Counted from the first letter of the stretch, positions 18,156 through 27,555 are shown. The stretch is 64,000 nucleotides of DNA from Sphingomonas liriopis (GCF_024211255.1 NZ_JAMLDY010000013.1:1-64000), one strand, 5' to 3'. Program-made: numbers and translations. The notes: generated from the sequence alone by a model not told the origin.

Positions 18156-19071
18156 TTGTTGCGCGCGTCAGGCTGAGGAAGACGTCCTCGAGGTCGGGTT
18201 CCTTGGTCGAGACGTCGACGATGCCGAAGCCGCTTCCCTGCACCGCGGCCAGCACCTCGCCCGCATTCACCCGGTCCTTGGCGTAGGTGATCTCGAGCGT
18301 GCGCGCGCCCTTCAGCACGATCTTGCCGAAACAGGCGTTGTCGGGCAGCGTCGCGACGTCGCGGTCGACGGTTACCGCCACCACCTTTTCCTGCGCCTTG
18401 CCGACCAGTTCGCGGGTCGGTTCGTTGGCGATCAACCGGCCGTGGTTGATGATCGCGATTCTGTCGCACAATTGCTCGGCCTCTTCGAGGTAGTGCGTGG
18501 TCAGCACCACCGTCACGCCGGCATCGTTGAGCGAGCGGACATAGGCCCACAATTGCTGGCGCAATTCGATGTCGACGCCCGCGGTCGGTTCGTCGAGGAC
18601 GAGGACGGGCGGCGAATGGACCATCGCCTTCGCCACCATCAGCCGCCGCTTCATGCCGCCCGACAGCGTGCGGGCGTAAGCCTTCGCCTTGTCCTCCAGA
18701 TGCACCGCGCGCAGCAGCTCCATGCTGCGCCGCTGGCCCTTGGGGACGCCGTACAGGCCGGCCTGGATCTCCAGCGTCTCGATCGGCGTGAAGAAGGGAT
18801 CGAACAGGATTTCCTGATTGACGATGCCGATCGACGCCTTGGCGTTGCGCGGGTGCGCGTCGATGTCGAAACCCCAGATTTCCGCCGACCCGTCGGTCTT
18901 GTTGACCAGCCCGGCGAGGATGTTGATGAGCGTCGACTTGCCCGCGCCGTTCGGCCCGAGCAGGCCGAAGATCTGACCCCGCGGCACATCGAAGCTGACC
19001 CCGTCGAGCGCACGCTTGCCGCCCTGATAGGTCTTGCAGAGGTTCTGGATGCGGATCGCGGCCTCGGTCAT
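18148..19071 (-). CDS. ABC transporter ATP-binding protein (DrrA/CcmA type)
   Basis: A 307-residue ABC ATPase of the drug/ABC-2 exporter class. Walker A is GLLGPNGAGKST near residue 37, the signature is LSGGMKRRLMVAK near 135, Walker B is VLVLDEPTAGVD near 156, and the switch His is in LTTHYLEEAE. The C-terminal 80 residues form the regulatory domain of this class. ATG 19071 removes a repeat-coded N-terminal extension. No permease gene lies on either side: downstream is the DUF559 gene and nadB, upstream is a repeat and a divergent gene. The membrane partner must be elsewhere. Confidence 0.9.
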   Translation of the reverse strand: MTEAAIRIQNLCKTYQGGKRALDGVSFDVPRGQIFGLLGPNGAGKSTLINILAGLVNKTDGSAEIWGFDIDAHPRNAKASIGIVNQEILFDPFFTPIETLEIQAGLYGVPKGQRRSMELLRAVHLEDKAKAYARTLSGGMKRRLMVAKAMVHSPPVLVLDEPTAGVDIELRQQLWAYVRSLNDAGVTVVLTTHYLEEAEQLCDRIAIINHGRLIANEPTRELVGKAQEKVVAVTVDRDVATLPDNACFGKIVLKGARTLEITYAKDRVNAGEVLAAVQGSGFGIVDVSTKEPDLEDVFLSLTRATNG

Positions 19072-19109
19072 GGCGCGCGGCATACGCCGATGGCCGCGGG
19101 GTGCAACAA

Positions 19110-19243
19110 AATCCTCCCCGGCACGGGGAGGTGGCACCGCGCAGCGGTGACGGAGGGGGGCTTCCACGCAACGCATCGCCCGCGGCACGCCCCCTCCACC
19201 ATTCGCTGCGCGAACGGTTCCCCTCCCCGTGCCGGGGAGGATT
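19110..19243. repeat. Palindromic repeat, family D (cctccccggcacggggagg)
   Basis: Perfect 22-bp inverted arms at 19110-19131 and 19222-19243, with a gtggcaccgcg...cggtgacggagg segment inside. It lies between the divergent ABC ATPase and zf-CHCC genes. A second copy is at 40107-40237. Confidence 0.88.
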
Positions 19244-19276
19244 GAAGGCCGGTCCTCTCCTTGCTATCCGCCGCGC

Positions 19277-19510
19277 ATGATCGCCCCGCCCGAAACCGTC
19301 CGTGTCTCAGCTCGCCGTGTCGCCTGCGACGGCGCCACCGACATTCCCGGCGGGGCGGCGCTCGGCCATCCGCGGGTGTTCCTGCAGATCGACGAAGAGG
19401 GCTATGTCGACTGCGGCTATTGCGATCGCCGCTTCGTGCTGATCGGCGGCCCTGCGGATGGTGTCGATCAGGCGACATTGCCCGATCACCCGGATGGCGC
19501 CAGCGTCTAA
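19277..19510 (+). CDS. Zinc-finger (zf-CHCC) protein, NDUFS6-like
   Basis: A 77-residue protein with the zf-CHCC pattern: a Cys in ACDG, a His in GHPRVFLQI and a CGYC pair, the zinc-site order seen in mitochondrial complex I subunit NDUFS6 and its alphaproteobacterial homologues. A role with respiratory complex I is inferred from homology. ATG 19277 removes a repeat-derived upstream extension. tldD follows after 18 bases on the same strand. Confidence 0.82.
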   Translation: MIAPPETVRVSARRVACDGATDIPGGAALGHPRVFLQIDEEGYVDCGYCDRRFVLIGGPADGVDQATLPDHPDGASV

Positions 19511-19528
19511 CGCGCCTATATCGGTGGC

Positions 19529-20956
19529 ATGACCATCGCCGCAGACCCCCGCTCGTTCCTGTACCGCGACCAATTGTCGCCCGACGCCGCGCTCCGCCTG
19601 ACCGCAGATGCGCTCGGCAAGGCCGACGACGGCGAACTCTACCTGCAATATCGGAAAGCGGAGGCGTTCGGCTTCGACGACGGTCGCCTGAAGACCGCGA
19701 GCTACGACACCAATGCCGGGTTCGGCCTGCGCGCGGTGTCGGGCGAGATGACCGCCTTCGCGCACGCCAACGAACTGTCGGAAGCCGCGATCCGCCGCGC
19801 CGGCGAGACGATGGCGCTGATCGATCCGTCGGCAAGCGCCAAGGCACCGCCGCCGCAGGGAAACAACCGTCACCTCTACACCGACGCCGATCCGCTCGAC
19901 CTGGTGCCGTTCGCCGACAAGGTGAATCTGTGCCAGACGATCGACGCCGCCGCCCGTGCTCGCGATCCGCGTGTCGCGCAGGTCTCGGTCGGGCTGTCGG
20001 GAACGTGGGGCGTGGTCGAGATCGTCCGGCCCGACGGCTTCGTCGCTACCGATGTGCGGCCGCTGGTGCGGCTCAACATTCAGATCGTCGTCGAACAGAA
20101 CGGCCGCCGCGAGACGGGGACGTTCGGGATCGGCGGCCGCTATCTCTACGATCGTCTGTTCGATCCCACGGTCTGGAACCGCGGCATCGACGAGGCGCTG
20201 GCGCATGCGCTGGTCAATCTCGATTCGGTGGCGGCACCGGCGGGCGAGATGACCGTGCTGCTCGGGCCGGGCTGGCCGGGGATCGTGCTGCACGAGGCGA
20301 TCGGCCATGGCCTCGAAGGCGACTTCAACCGCAAGGGCACCAGCGCCTTTTCGGGGCGGATCGGCGAGCGCGTCGCCGCGCCCGGCGTCACCGTGGTCGA
20401 CGACGGATCGATCCCCGACCGCCGCGGCTCGCTGTCGATCGACGACGAGGGCACGCCGACGTCTGAGACGGTGCTGATCGAGGACGGCATCCTTAAGGGC
20501 TATATGCAGGACCGTTTGAACGCGCGGCTGATGGGCGTCGCCGCCACCGGCAACGGCCGCCGCGAAAGTTTCGCGCACGCGCCGATGCCGCGGATGACCA
20601 ATACGTTCATGAAGGGCGGCAACGACGATCCCGCCGAGCTGCTGAGCCGCGTCAAGCGCGGCATCTTCGCCAAGAGCTTCGGCGGCGGGCAGGTCGACAT
20701 CGTCTCGGGCAAGTTCGTCTTCAGCTGCACCGAGGCGTATATGATCGAGGACGGCAGGATCGGCGCGCCGATCAAGGGCGCGACGCTGATCGGCGACGGC
20801 CCGACGGTGCTGACCAAGGTCGCCGGCATCGGCAACGACTTCGCACTCGACGAAGGTATCGGCGTCTGCGGCAAGGGCGGACAGAGCGTGCCGGCGGGCG
20901 TCGGCCAGCCGACGCTGCTGGTGGATGGGCTGACGGTGGGCGGTACGGCGACGTAA
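19529..20956 (+). CDS. tldD: Metalloprotease TldD
   Basis: A 475-residue TldD, the zinc-dependent half of the TldD/TldE protease, which in E. coli matures microcin B17 and degrades CcdA. The metal-binding HEAIGHGLEGDFNRKGTS is near residue 255, and the family motif NGRRESFAHAPMPRMTNTF is near 350. The C-terminal half has GVCGKGGQSVPAGVGQPTL. Length matches the family. It is adjacent to the ccdBA pair on the opposite strand, which is notable given the reported TldD-CcdA link in E. coli. No tldE is in the window. Confidence 0.95.
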   Translation: MTIAADPRSFLYRDQLSPDAALRLTADALGKADDGELYLQYRKAEAFGFDDGRLKTASYDTNAGFGLRAVSGEMTAFAHANELSEAAIRRAGETMALIDPSASAKAPPPQGNNRHLYTDADPLDLVPFADKVNLCQTIDAAARARDPRVAQVSVGLSGTWGVVEIVRPDGFVATDVRPLVRLNIQIVVEQNGRRETGTFGIGGRYLYDRLFDPTVWNRGIDEALAHALVNLDSVAAPAGEMTVLLGPGWPGIVLHEAIGHGLEGDFNRKGTSAFSGRIGERVAAPGVTVVDDGSIPDRRGSLSIDDEGTPTSETVLIEDGILKGYMQDRLNARLMGVAATGNGRRESFAHAPMPRMTNTFMKGGNDDPAELLSRVKRGIFAKSFGGGQVDIVSGKFVFSCTEAYMIEDGRIGAPIKGATLIGDGPTVLTKVAGIGNDFALDEGIGVCGKGGQSVPAGVGQPTLLVDGLTVGGTAT

Positions 20957-20969
20957 GCCGCTCCTGAGA

Positions 20970-21266
20970 TCAGTAACTGCCGACCAGCGTGTCGATTGCG
21001 GTGATGATCGCAATATGGTGTTGTGCGAGCGAGCAGACGCGCGACTTCAGTTCTACCGTGCGTACTGCGGTGGCGAATTGCGATAGCATGAAGAGCGTTT
21101 CGCCATTGACGTCGAAGCTGGGATTAAGGCGCCGATTGGTGGGCGGTATCTCGCCGGGGGGCATCAGCGGTATGACGAAGCGCGTGCCGATATCGTCGAA
21201 ATCGTCGGCCTGACAATCGACCACCAGACCGCCGCCGCTGAAATGATAGACGTCGAACCGTGCCAT
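20970..21266 (-). CDS. ccdB: CcdB-family toxin
   Basis: A 98-residue CcdB-like gyrase poison. The family opening FDVYHFSGGGLVVDCQAD, the central TRFVIPLMPP, and the end with IITAIDTLVG all fit CcdB. Its ATG overlaps the last base of the ccdA stop (ATGA), the usual antitoxin-first arrangement. By family knowledge it would trap DNA gyrase on DNA. Activity is not shown. Confidence 0.88.
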   Translation of the reverse strand: MARFDVYHFSGGGLVVDCQADDFDDIGTRFVIPLMPPGEIPPTNRRLNPSFDVNGETLFMLSQFATAVRTVELKSRVCSLAQHHIAIITAIDTLVGSY

Positions 21267-21511
21267 CAGAACAGCCGCAGATGCTCGAGTGGAAGAGGAT
21301 TGTTCTCAACCCATGCGCGATGGGCATCGATCCACTCGCGGTTCTCTTCTTTCCACTTGGTGGTTTGCGCTGCTTTGGTCGCCGTGCGGAGCGCCTCCTC
21401 GCTAATGCGTGAGATATTGATCCCACAATCACGGGCCGCTGCGACAATGCCCGTGTCCAAGGAAAGATTGACGGGCTTGCGCTTGCCCGAACTGATAGGA
21501 TCATGCTTCAT
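21266..21511 (-). CDS. ccdA: CcdA-family antitoxin
   Basis: An 81-residue antitoxin. The N-terminal ribbon-helix-helix-like segment (KRKPVNLSLDTGIVAAARD) should bind the operon promoter. The C terminus with WKEENREWIDAHRAWVE and ending in LRLF is the CcdB-binding tail typical of CcdA. ATG 21511 (MKHDP) is preferred to the longer frame, which would overlap the upstream divergent gene. It is coupled to ccdB by a 4-base overlap. Confidence 0.87.
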   Translation of the reverse strand: MKHDPISSGKRKPVNLSLDTGIVAAARDCGINISRISEEALRTATKAAQTTKWKEENREWIDAHRAWVENNPLPLEHLRLF

Positions 21512-21557
21512 GCGATAAAGATATGCGCATGATCTGTGCGCGTCAATGGAGCGTCCC

Positions 21558-21764
21558 ATGTCTCTTGCCGAACTCGGTCGCTACGATCGCAATCTCGCCA
21601 ATATCATCGTGGGGCGGCTCGATTCGGAAGGGATCGACGCGATCGCCTTCGATGGCGGGGCGAGCATCGCCGATGGCAGCTATCTGCTGATTCCGGTGCG
21701 GGTGATGGTCGACGAGGACGACCTGTCCGCCGCGCAGGCGATCGTCGCTGCTGCCCAAATTTGA
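21558..21764 (+). CDS. DUF2007-domain protein
   Basis: A 68-residue protein of the DUF2007 (putative signal-transducing) family: an N-terminal helix with IIVGRLDSEGIDAIAFDGG followed by VRVMVDEDDLSAAQAIV, giving a small ferredoxin-like alpha/beta fold. The function is unknown. ATG 21558 has ggag at 21548-21551, six bases upstream. It ends about 134 bases before glnK but has no obvious link to it, because glnK carries its own promoter. Confidence 0.78.
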   Translation: MSLAELGRYDRNLANIIVGRLDSEGIDAIAFDGGASIADGSYLLIPVRVMVDEDDLSAAQAIVAAAQI

Positions 21765-21849
21765 GGCAGCGGCGCCGCGCTGCTCATTATTCTATCGTTA
21801 ACGGGTGAGCGCCAGGCCGTCCCGCCCGCCTGACGCCGTCGTTTCGCGA

Positions 21850-21866
21850 CTGGCACGATGATTGCG
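21850..21866 (+). promoter_or_regulatory. Sigma-54 (RpoN) promoter of glnK-amtB
   Basis: TGGCACG-atga-TTGC at 21851-21865 matches the -24/-12 consensus, with GG (21852-21853) and GC (21864-21865) separated by exactly 10 bases. Transcription should start near 21877, about 20 bases before the glnK ATG. It implies NtrC control by nitrogen status. No clear NtrC dyad was picked out upstream. Confidence 0.88.
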
Positions 21867-21898
21867 ATGCCTGTCCTCGTACTATCGAGGGGGCAGGG

Positions 21899-22237
21899 AT
21901 GAAGCTGGTCATTGCGATCATCAAGCCGTTCAAGCTCGACGAGGTGAGGGAAGCCCTCACGACGTTGGGTGTGGCGGGGATGACGGTTACCGAGGTCAAG
22001 GGGTTCGGCCGCCAGAAGGGCCAGACCGAAATCTATCGCGGCGCCGAATACAGCACCAACATGGTGCCCAAGATCAAGATCGAGGTGGTCTGCGCCGCCG
22101 ACCTCGCCGACCGGGTGGTCGAGGCGATCCAGGCGTCCGCCAACACCGGCGCGATCGGCGACGGCAAGATCTTCGTGCTCGACGTCGGCCAGGCGGTGCG
22201 CATCCGCACCGGCGAAACCGACGATTCGGCGCTCTGA
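21899..22237 (+). CDS. glnK: Nitrogen regulatory protein P-II
   Basis: A 112-residue PII signalling protein that senses 2-oxoglutarate and ATP/ADP. It shows the start MKLVIAIIKPFKLDEV, the T-loop with Tyr51 (IYRGAEY), the uridylylation site, and the ATP-binding region TGAIGDGKIFVLDV near residue 83. Linkage to amtB with a 14-base gap identifies it as the GlnK type, which docks onto AmtB to block ammonium uptake. Transcription is from the sigma-54 promoter at 21850-21866, and gaggg provides the ribosome-binding site. Confidence 0.96.
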   Translation: MKLVIAIIKPFKLDEVREALTTLGVAGMTVTEVKGFGRQKGQTEIYRGAEYSTNMVPKIKIEVVCAADLADRVVEAIQASANTGAIGDGKIFVLDVGQAVRIRTGETDDSAL

Positions 22238-22251
22238 GGGGGGGGTAATCC

Positions 22252-23616
<1,365 letters not shown>

Positions 23617-23673
23617 TCGGGAGCGGGCCGCCAGCGCCCGCACCCCAACGACGTTCCTCCTGCGGACGACCTT

Positions 23674-23705
23674 GACCCGGTACGGCGACGTACCGGGTCT
23701 TTTTT
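23674..23705 (+). terminator. Intrinsic terminator after amtB
   Basis: A perfect 11-bp stem (gacccggtacg 23674-23684 with 23689-23699) closed by a GCGA tetraloop and followed by six T residues. It is the only clear Rho-independent terminator I see in the window. Confidence 0.92.
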
Positions 23706-23707
23706 GT

Positions 23708-23978
23708 TGCGCGCGAAGACGCGAAGACGCGAAGGTGTTGTGTGTCGGGCAGGCGTCAGCCTGCCTTCATCAAGCGATGATAGGGCGGCGCGACGTGGCC
23801 GGGAGCGAAACAGCTTCGCGTCTTCGCGCCTTCGCGTGAGTCATTTTTGCGCGCAGAGGCGCGGAGGACGCGGAGAAAGCGTGCGGGTCGGGCCGGATCG
23901 CCTTACCCAAGTTGTAAGAGCGCCTACGGCGCAACAGGCGGAACACCTCTGCGCTCTCTATGCCTCTGCGCGCAAAAA
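23708..23978. repeat. Two family F repeat units in the amtB-ribH gap
   Basis: The 384-base gap 23617-24000 holds the terminator and two repeat units but no credible gene. Unit 1 has gcgaagacgcgaag at about 23711-23733, inverted at 23812-23837. Unit 2 has tttttgcgcgcagaggcg at 23844-23875, inverted at 23947-23978. Related units are at 47202-47431 and 52692-52940. Confidence 0.8.
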
Positions 23979-24000
23979 CCTTCCTATCGAGGCCGAGAGA

Positions 24001-24420
24001 TCAGCCCAGCCGCTTGCGCAGCTCCAGCATCGCGAGTGCCGCGAGCGCCGCGCCGGCGCCCTTGTCGAGCTGCGCAGGGTCGGCGCGGACGATCGCCTGC
24101 GCCTCGTTCTCGGTGGTGAGGATGCCGTTGCCGATCGCCAGGCCGTCGAGCGTCAGCGCCATGATCCCGCGCGCGCTTTCGTTCGAGACGATCTCGAAAT
24201 GATAGGTCTCGCCGCGGATCACGACGCCCAGCGCGACGAAGGCGTCGTAGCGGTCGCTGTCCGACGCCAAGGCGATCGCGCCCGGCACTTCGAGCGCGCC
24301 CGGCACCGTCACCGTTTCATGACTGTGGCCCGCCGCCTCGATCGCGGCGCGGGCGCCGGCGAGCAGCATGTCGTTGAGGTGGTCGTAGAAACGCGCTTCG
24401 ACGATGAGGATATGCGCCAT
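24001..24420 (-). CDS. ribH: 6,7-dimethyl-8-ribityllumazine synthase
   Basis: A 139-residue lumazine synthase, joining 3,4-dihydroxy-2-butanone-4-phosphate to the pyrimidine intermediate in riboflavin synthesis. It shows [14 protein letters not shown] near residue 40, [16 protein letters not shown] near 63 with the catalytic His, and [17 protein letters not shown] near 88. It is the last gene of ribD-ribE-ribBA-ribH, one base after the ribBA stop. Confidence 0.96.
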   Translation of the reverse strand: MAHILIVEARFYDHLNDMLLAGARAAIEAAGHSHETVTVPGALEVPGAIALASDSDRYDAFVALGVVIRGETYHFEIVSNESARGIMALTLDGLAIGNGILTTENEAQAIVRADPAQLDKGAGAALAALAMLELRKRLG

Positions 24421-24421
24421 G

Positions 24422-25543
24422 TCAGTCGTCCGCTTCGATCCGGCGCTCGCCGACGATCGACAGGCCGTAGCCGTCGAGGCCGACCAGCGTGTGGTGGGTG
24501 TTGGTGAGCAGCACCATTTCCTCGACGCCGAGCTCGGTGAGGATCATCGCGCCGACGCCATAGTCGCGCAATTCCTCCATGTCCGCCTCTGGTAAGGTCC
24601 CCGCCTTGGCCTGGAGCGCGACGGTGAACTGGTCGGCGCGCGGGCGGTTGATGACGACGATCACGCCGGCGCCTTCCTCCGCGATCAGCTCCATCGAGCG
24701 GCGCAGCAGCCCCTCGCGCGCGCCATTCTCGCCGAAGATGTCGGCGAAGGGGGACAGCGCGTGCATGCGCACCAGCGTCGGCTTGGCGGGATCGACCTTG
24801 CCCTTGACCAGCGCGATCTGTTCGGTGCCCGTCGCCTTGTTCCAATAGGTGAGCGCGGTCCATTCGCCGCCCCATTCGCTGGTGAAGCGTGCTTCGGCCC
24901 GCTTCTCGACCAGATGGTCGTAGCGGCGGCGATAGGCGATGAGGTCGCGGATCGTGCCGATCTTGAGGTTATGGAACTGCGCGAAGGTGACGAGGTCGTC
25001 GAGGCGCGCCATCGTCCCGTCCTCGTTCATGATCTCGCAGATCACGCCCGAGGGATTGAGCCCGGCCAGCCGCGCGACGTCGACCGCCGCCTCGGTATGG
25101 CCGGTGCGCACCAGCACGCCGCCGTCGCGCGCGACCAGCGGGAAGACGTGGCCGGGAGTGACGATCTCGTCGCGCGCCTTCGACGAATCGATCGCCACCG
25201 CGACGGTGCGCGCGCGGTCAGCGGCGGAGATGCCGGTGGTGACGCCGTCGCGCGCCTCGATCGAGGTGGTGAAGGCGGTCTCGTAGCGCGTGCCGTTGTT
25301 GCGGCTCATCAGCGACAGGCCGAGCTCGTCGACGCGGCGCTTGGTCAGCGCGAGGCAGATCAGGCCGCGGCCGTGCTTGGCCATGAAGTTGATCTTTTCG
25401 GGCGTCGCCATCTGTGCGGGGATGACGAGGTCACCCTCGTTCTCGCGATCCTCGTCGTCGACCAGGATGAACATCCGGCCGTTGCGCGCCTCGTCGATGA
25501 TCTCCTCCGGCGAGGAGAGGAAGGCGTGGCGCAGGCGCGCCAT
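24422..25543 (-). CDS. ribB: 3,4-dihydroxy-2-butanone-4-phosphate synthase (RibB) with degenerate GTP cyclohydrolase II domain
   Basis: A 373-residue RibBA-type protein. The N-terminal RibB domain (about 1-205) is intact, with [13 protein letters not shown] near residue 28, [12 protein letters not shown], and [17 protein letters not shown]. The C-terminal RibA-like domain keeps the fold but has lost the zinc-binding cysteine cluster: the matching region reads [21 protein letters not shown] with no Cys. The catalytic HRQEGR-type motif is also replaced. Only RibB activity is therefore expected, and a separate RibA should exist elsewhere. ATG 25543 starts just after the ribE stop. Confidence 0.92.
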   Translation of the reverse strand: MARLRHAFLSSPEEIIDEARNGRMFILVDDEDRENEGDLVIPAQMATPEKINFMAKHGRGLICLALTKRRVDELGLSLMSRNNGTRYETAFTTSIEARDGVTTGISAADRARTVAVAIDSSKARDEIVTPGHVFPLVARDGGVLVRTGHTEAAVDVARLAGLNPSGVICEIMNEDGTMARLDDLVTFAQFHNLKIGTIRDLIAYRRRYDHLVEKRAEARFTSEWGGEWTALTYWNKATGTEQIALVKGKVDPAKPTLVRMHALSPFADIFGENGAREGLLRRSMELIAEEGAGVIVVINRPRADQFTVALQAKAGTLPEADMEELRDYGVGAMILTELGVEEMVLLTNTHHTLVGLDGYGLSIVGERRIEADD

Positions 25544-25550
25544 TTCGGGC

Positions 25551-26168
25551 TTAGCGGCCACGGTAATGCTCCATGCGTTGCAGATAGCGGGCGAGGACGT
25601 CGATCTCGATGTTGACCGCCTGGCCCGCGGCCAGCGCACCGAGCGTGGTGACCGCCTGCGTGTGGGGGATGAGGTTGACCCAGAAATGCGTCTTGGCCCC
25701 ATGATCCTCGACGCCGTTGACGGTCAAGGAGACGCCGTCGATCGTGATCGAGCCCTTGGCGGCGATGAACGGCGCGAGCGCGGCGGGAACGGCGAAGCCG
25801 ACGCGGTGCGAGTCGCCGTCGGGCGTGACGTCGAGCACTTCGGCGATGCCGTCGACGTGCCCGGTGACGATGTGGCCGCCCAGTTCGTCGCCCAGTTTCA
25901 TCGCGCGTTCGAGGTTGAGGCGGCGGCCTTTCGTCCATTGATCCTGTGCGGTGCGCGCGATCGTCTCGCCCGACACCTGCATGTCGAACCAGCCCCGTCC
26001 GCCTTCGCTCCCCTTGTCGACGACGGTCAGACAGACGCCCGAACAGGCGATCGACGCGCCGAGGTCGATCGTCTCGGTATCGTAGGCGGTGGCGATGCGC
26101 ACGCGCGTGTCGCCGCGGTCCTCGACCGCTTCGATGGTGCCGATATCGCTGACTATGCCGGTAAACAT
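25551..26168 (-). CDS. ribE: Riboflavin synthase, alpha subunit
   Basis: A 205-residue riboflavin synthase built from two lumazine-binding barrels, dismuting two lumazines to riboflavin. The start MFTGIVSDIGTIE, CSGVCLTVVD in the first barrel, GGHIVTGHVDGIAEV at the junction and IDGVSLTVNGVED in the second barrel are all canonical. ATG 26168 overlaps the 3' end of ribD by 16 bases, indicating tight coupling. Confidence 0.95.
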   Translation of the reverse strand: MFTGIVSDIGTIEAVEDRGDTRVRIATAYDTETIDLGASIACSGVCLTVVDKGSEGGRGWFDMQVSGETIARTAQDQWTKGRRLNLERAMKLGDELGGHIVTGHVDGIAEVLDVTPDGDSHRVGFAVPAALAPFIAAKGSITIDGVSLTVNGVEDHGAKTHFWVNLIPHTQAVTTLGALAAGQAVNIEIDVLARYLQRMEHYRGR

Positions 26169-27220
26169 GGGGTGCGCTCGTAGACCTCGAGACGGTCGGT
26201 GCCAAGCTGCCGCGCATCGTGCAACCGCCAGCGGCCATGGGCGGTGCCAAGATCGGCTATCCCGAGGTCGCCGATCGCGGAGGTGCCGGCGCCGATCACG
26301 ATCGGCGCGCGGTAGAGCAGCAGCCGGTCGACGAGGTCGGCGCGGAGGAAGGCGGCGGCGGTCGCAGCGCCGCCCTCGACGAAGAGGTGGTCGGCAGGGA
26401 GGGCGGCGATGGCGTGCGGGGAGTCGATCCAGAGGACGTCGCTCTCACCCTCACCCTTCCGCGCCTGCGGCGCTCCCTCCCTCTCCCATCGGGAGAGGGA
26501 AGAGGCGCGAAGCGCCGAAGGGTGAGGGTGAGAGGAGAGGATGACCCGCTGCGGACTTCGCGCCTCCAATCCGGCCAGGCGCACATCCAGACGCGGCGCA
26601 TCCGCCTGCCACGTCCCGCGGCCCACCAGGATCGCCTCGTGCCGGCTGCGTTCCAGATGCGTGTGCGCGCGTGCCTCAGGGCCGGTGATCCAGCGGCTGC
26701 TGCCGTCGGGCAGCGCGATGCGGCCGTCGAGCGAGGTGGCGAGCTTGAGCGTCACGAACGGCCGCCCGAGCCGCTGGCGGGTCAGGAACCCCGCCATGCC
26801 GTGCGCCGCCTCGCCCGCGCGAACGCCGGTATCGACCGTGATCCCCGCCGCACGCAGCCGCGCAATGCCGCTACCGTCGGTGCGCGGATCGGGATCGCCG
26901 ATCGCGACCACCACTCGCGCCACGTGCGCCGCGACCAGCAGGTCGGCGCAGGCGGGACCGCGCGCCGAAACATGGGCGCAGGGTTCGAGCGTGACGTAAG
27001 CGGTCGCCCCCCGCGTGCGCGGCCCCGCCGCGGCGAGCGCCATCGCCTCGGCATGCGGCCGCCCGCCGGGCTGCGTCCAGCCGCGCCCGACGACGCGGCC
27101 GTCGCGGACGATCACGCAGCCGACATTGGGATTGGGCGCCGTGCTCCCGCGCGTCCGCTCGGCCAGCGCGAGCGCCGCGCCCATCCATCGCGCGTCGTTT
27201 GCGGCGCTTACAGGCCCCAC
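26153..27220 (-). CDS. ribD: Bifunctional deaminase/reductase RibD carrying an in-frame repeat insertion
   Basis: A 355-residue RibD. The N-terminal deaminase has NPNVGCVIV, the zinc HAE in GGRPHAEAMAL, and PCAHVSARGPACADLL. The C-terminal reductase has TLKLATSLDGRIAL and the ITGPEARAHTHLER and GGAATAAAFL patterns. Between them (about residues 228-258) lies a 31-residue Ser/Pro/Arg/Glu-rich insert encoded by a family C palindrome, after VILSS and before DVLWIDS; the frame is kept. GTG 27220 is the likely start, overlapping the upstream gene, since family members need residues before the WMGAALALA helix. ATG further in is the alternative. Confidence 0.92.
   Translation of the reverse strand: MGPVSAANDARWMGAALALAERTRGSTAPNPNVGCVIVRDGRVVGRGWTQPGGRPHAEAMALAAAGPRTRGATAYVTLEPCAHVSARGPACADLLVAAHVARVVVAIGDPDPRTDGSGIARLRAAGITVDTGVRAGEAAHGMAGFLTRQRLGRPFVTLKLATSLDGRIALPDGSSRWITGPEARAHTHLERSRHEAILVGRGTWQADAPRLDVRLAGLEARSPQRVILSSHPHPSALRASSLSRWEREGAPQARKGEGESDVLWIDSPHAIAALPADHLFVEGGAATAAAFLRADLVDRLLLYRAPIVIGAGTSAIGDLGIADLGTAHGRWRLHDARQLGTDRLEVYERTPCLPA
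26444..26536. repeat. Family C palindromic repeat inserted in frame inside ribD
   Basis: A 93-base (31-codon) unit with perfect 18-bp terminal inverted arms (26444-26461, 26519-26536) and an inner ctctcccatcgggagag hairpin. It matches the intergenic units at 11807-11899 and 59584-59672, so the intergenic element has entered a coding region without shifting the frame. Confidence 0.92.
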
Positions 27221-27555
27221 TTGCTCATCGCATCGTCGACCTGCTTGAACTGGCTGCGCAGTTTCTCCTCGCGCGCCTTCTGTGCGGCGATGCGCTTGTC
27301 CTGGTCGACCTTGTCGAGCGCCTGCTGCGCCTTGATCTGCGCGTCGGTGCGGTTCGCGGCGTAGTTCTTGAAATAGATGATGTTGGGCGAATAGGGCTCG
27401 GGCGGGATGTCGTTGCGCATGAAGGCGTAGACGAAGAAGCCGGTGATCGCCATCGCCAGCGCCAGGAAGCCGAGCTCGTACGGCTGGCGCCCGGTCAGGA
27501 ACAGTCGCAGGTCCTTGTAGGCGCGGATCGGCGAAAAGCGGCTGAAGAACTGCAT
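27208..27555 (-). CDS. Small single-pass membrane protein of unknown function
   Basis: A 115-residue protein. A positively charged N terminus (SPIRAYKDLRLFL) precedes one transmembrane helix at about residues 28-46. A charged, probably coiled-coil helix follows at about 68-105, rich in Lys, Gln and Asp. I do not recognise a named family. It is the second gene of a minus-strand row (DUF3667, this gene, ribD...), and its end overlaps the ribD start by 13 bases. Co-transcription with the riboflavin genes is likely, but a functional link is not shown. Confidence 0.7.
   Translation of the reverse strand: MQFFSRFSPIRAYKDLRLFLTGRQPYELGFLALAMAITGFFVYAFMRNDIPPEPYSPNIIYFKNYAANRTDAQIKAQQALDKVDQDKRIAAQKAREEKLRSQFKQVDDAMSKWGL

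Noticed and set aside
23704..24507. Plus-strand frame of 267 codons after amtB
   Set aside because: The first part is repeat and the rest is antisense to ribH. No ribosome-binding site or domain.
24730..25000. Treating the C-terminal half of RibBA as an active RibA
   Set aside because: Zinc cysteines and the catalytic motif are missing, so the gene was named for its RibB activity only.
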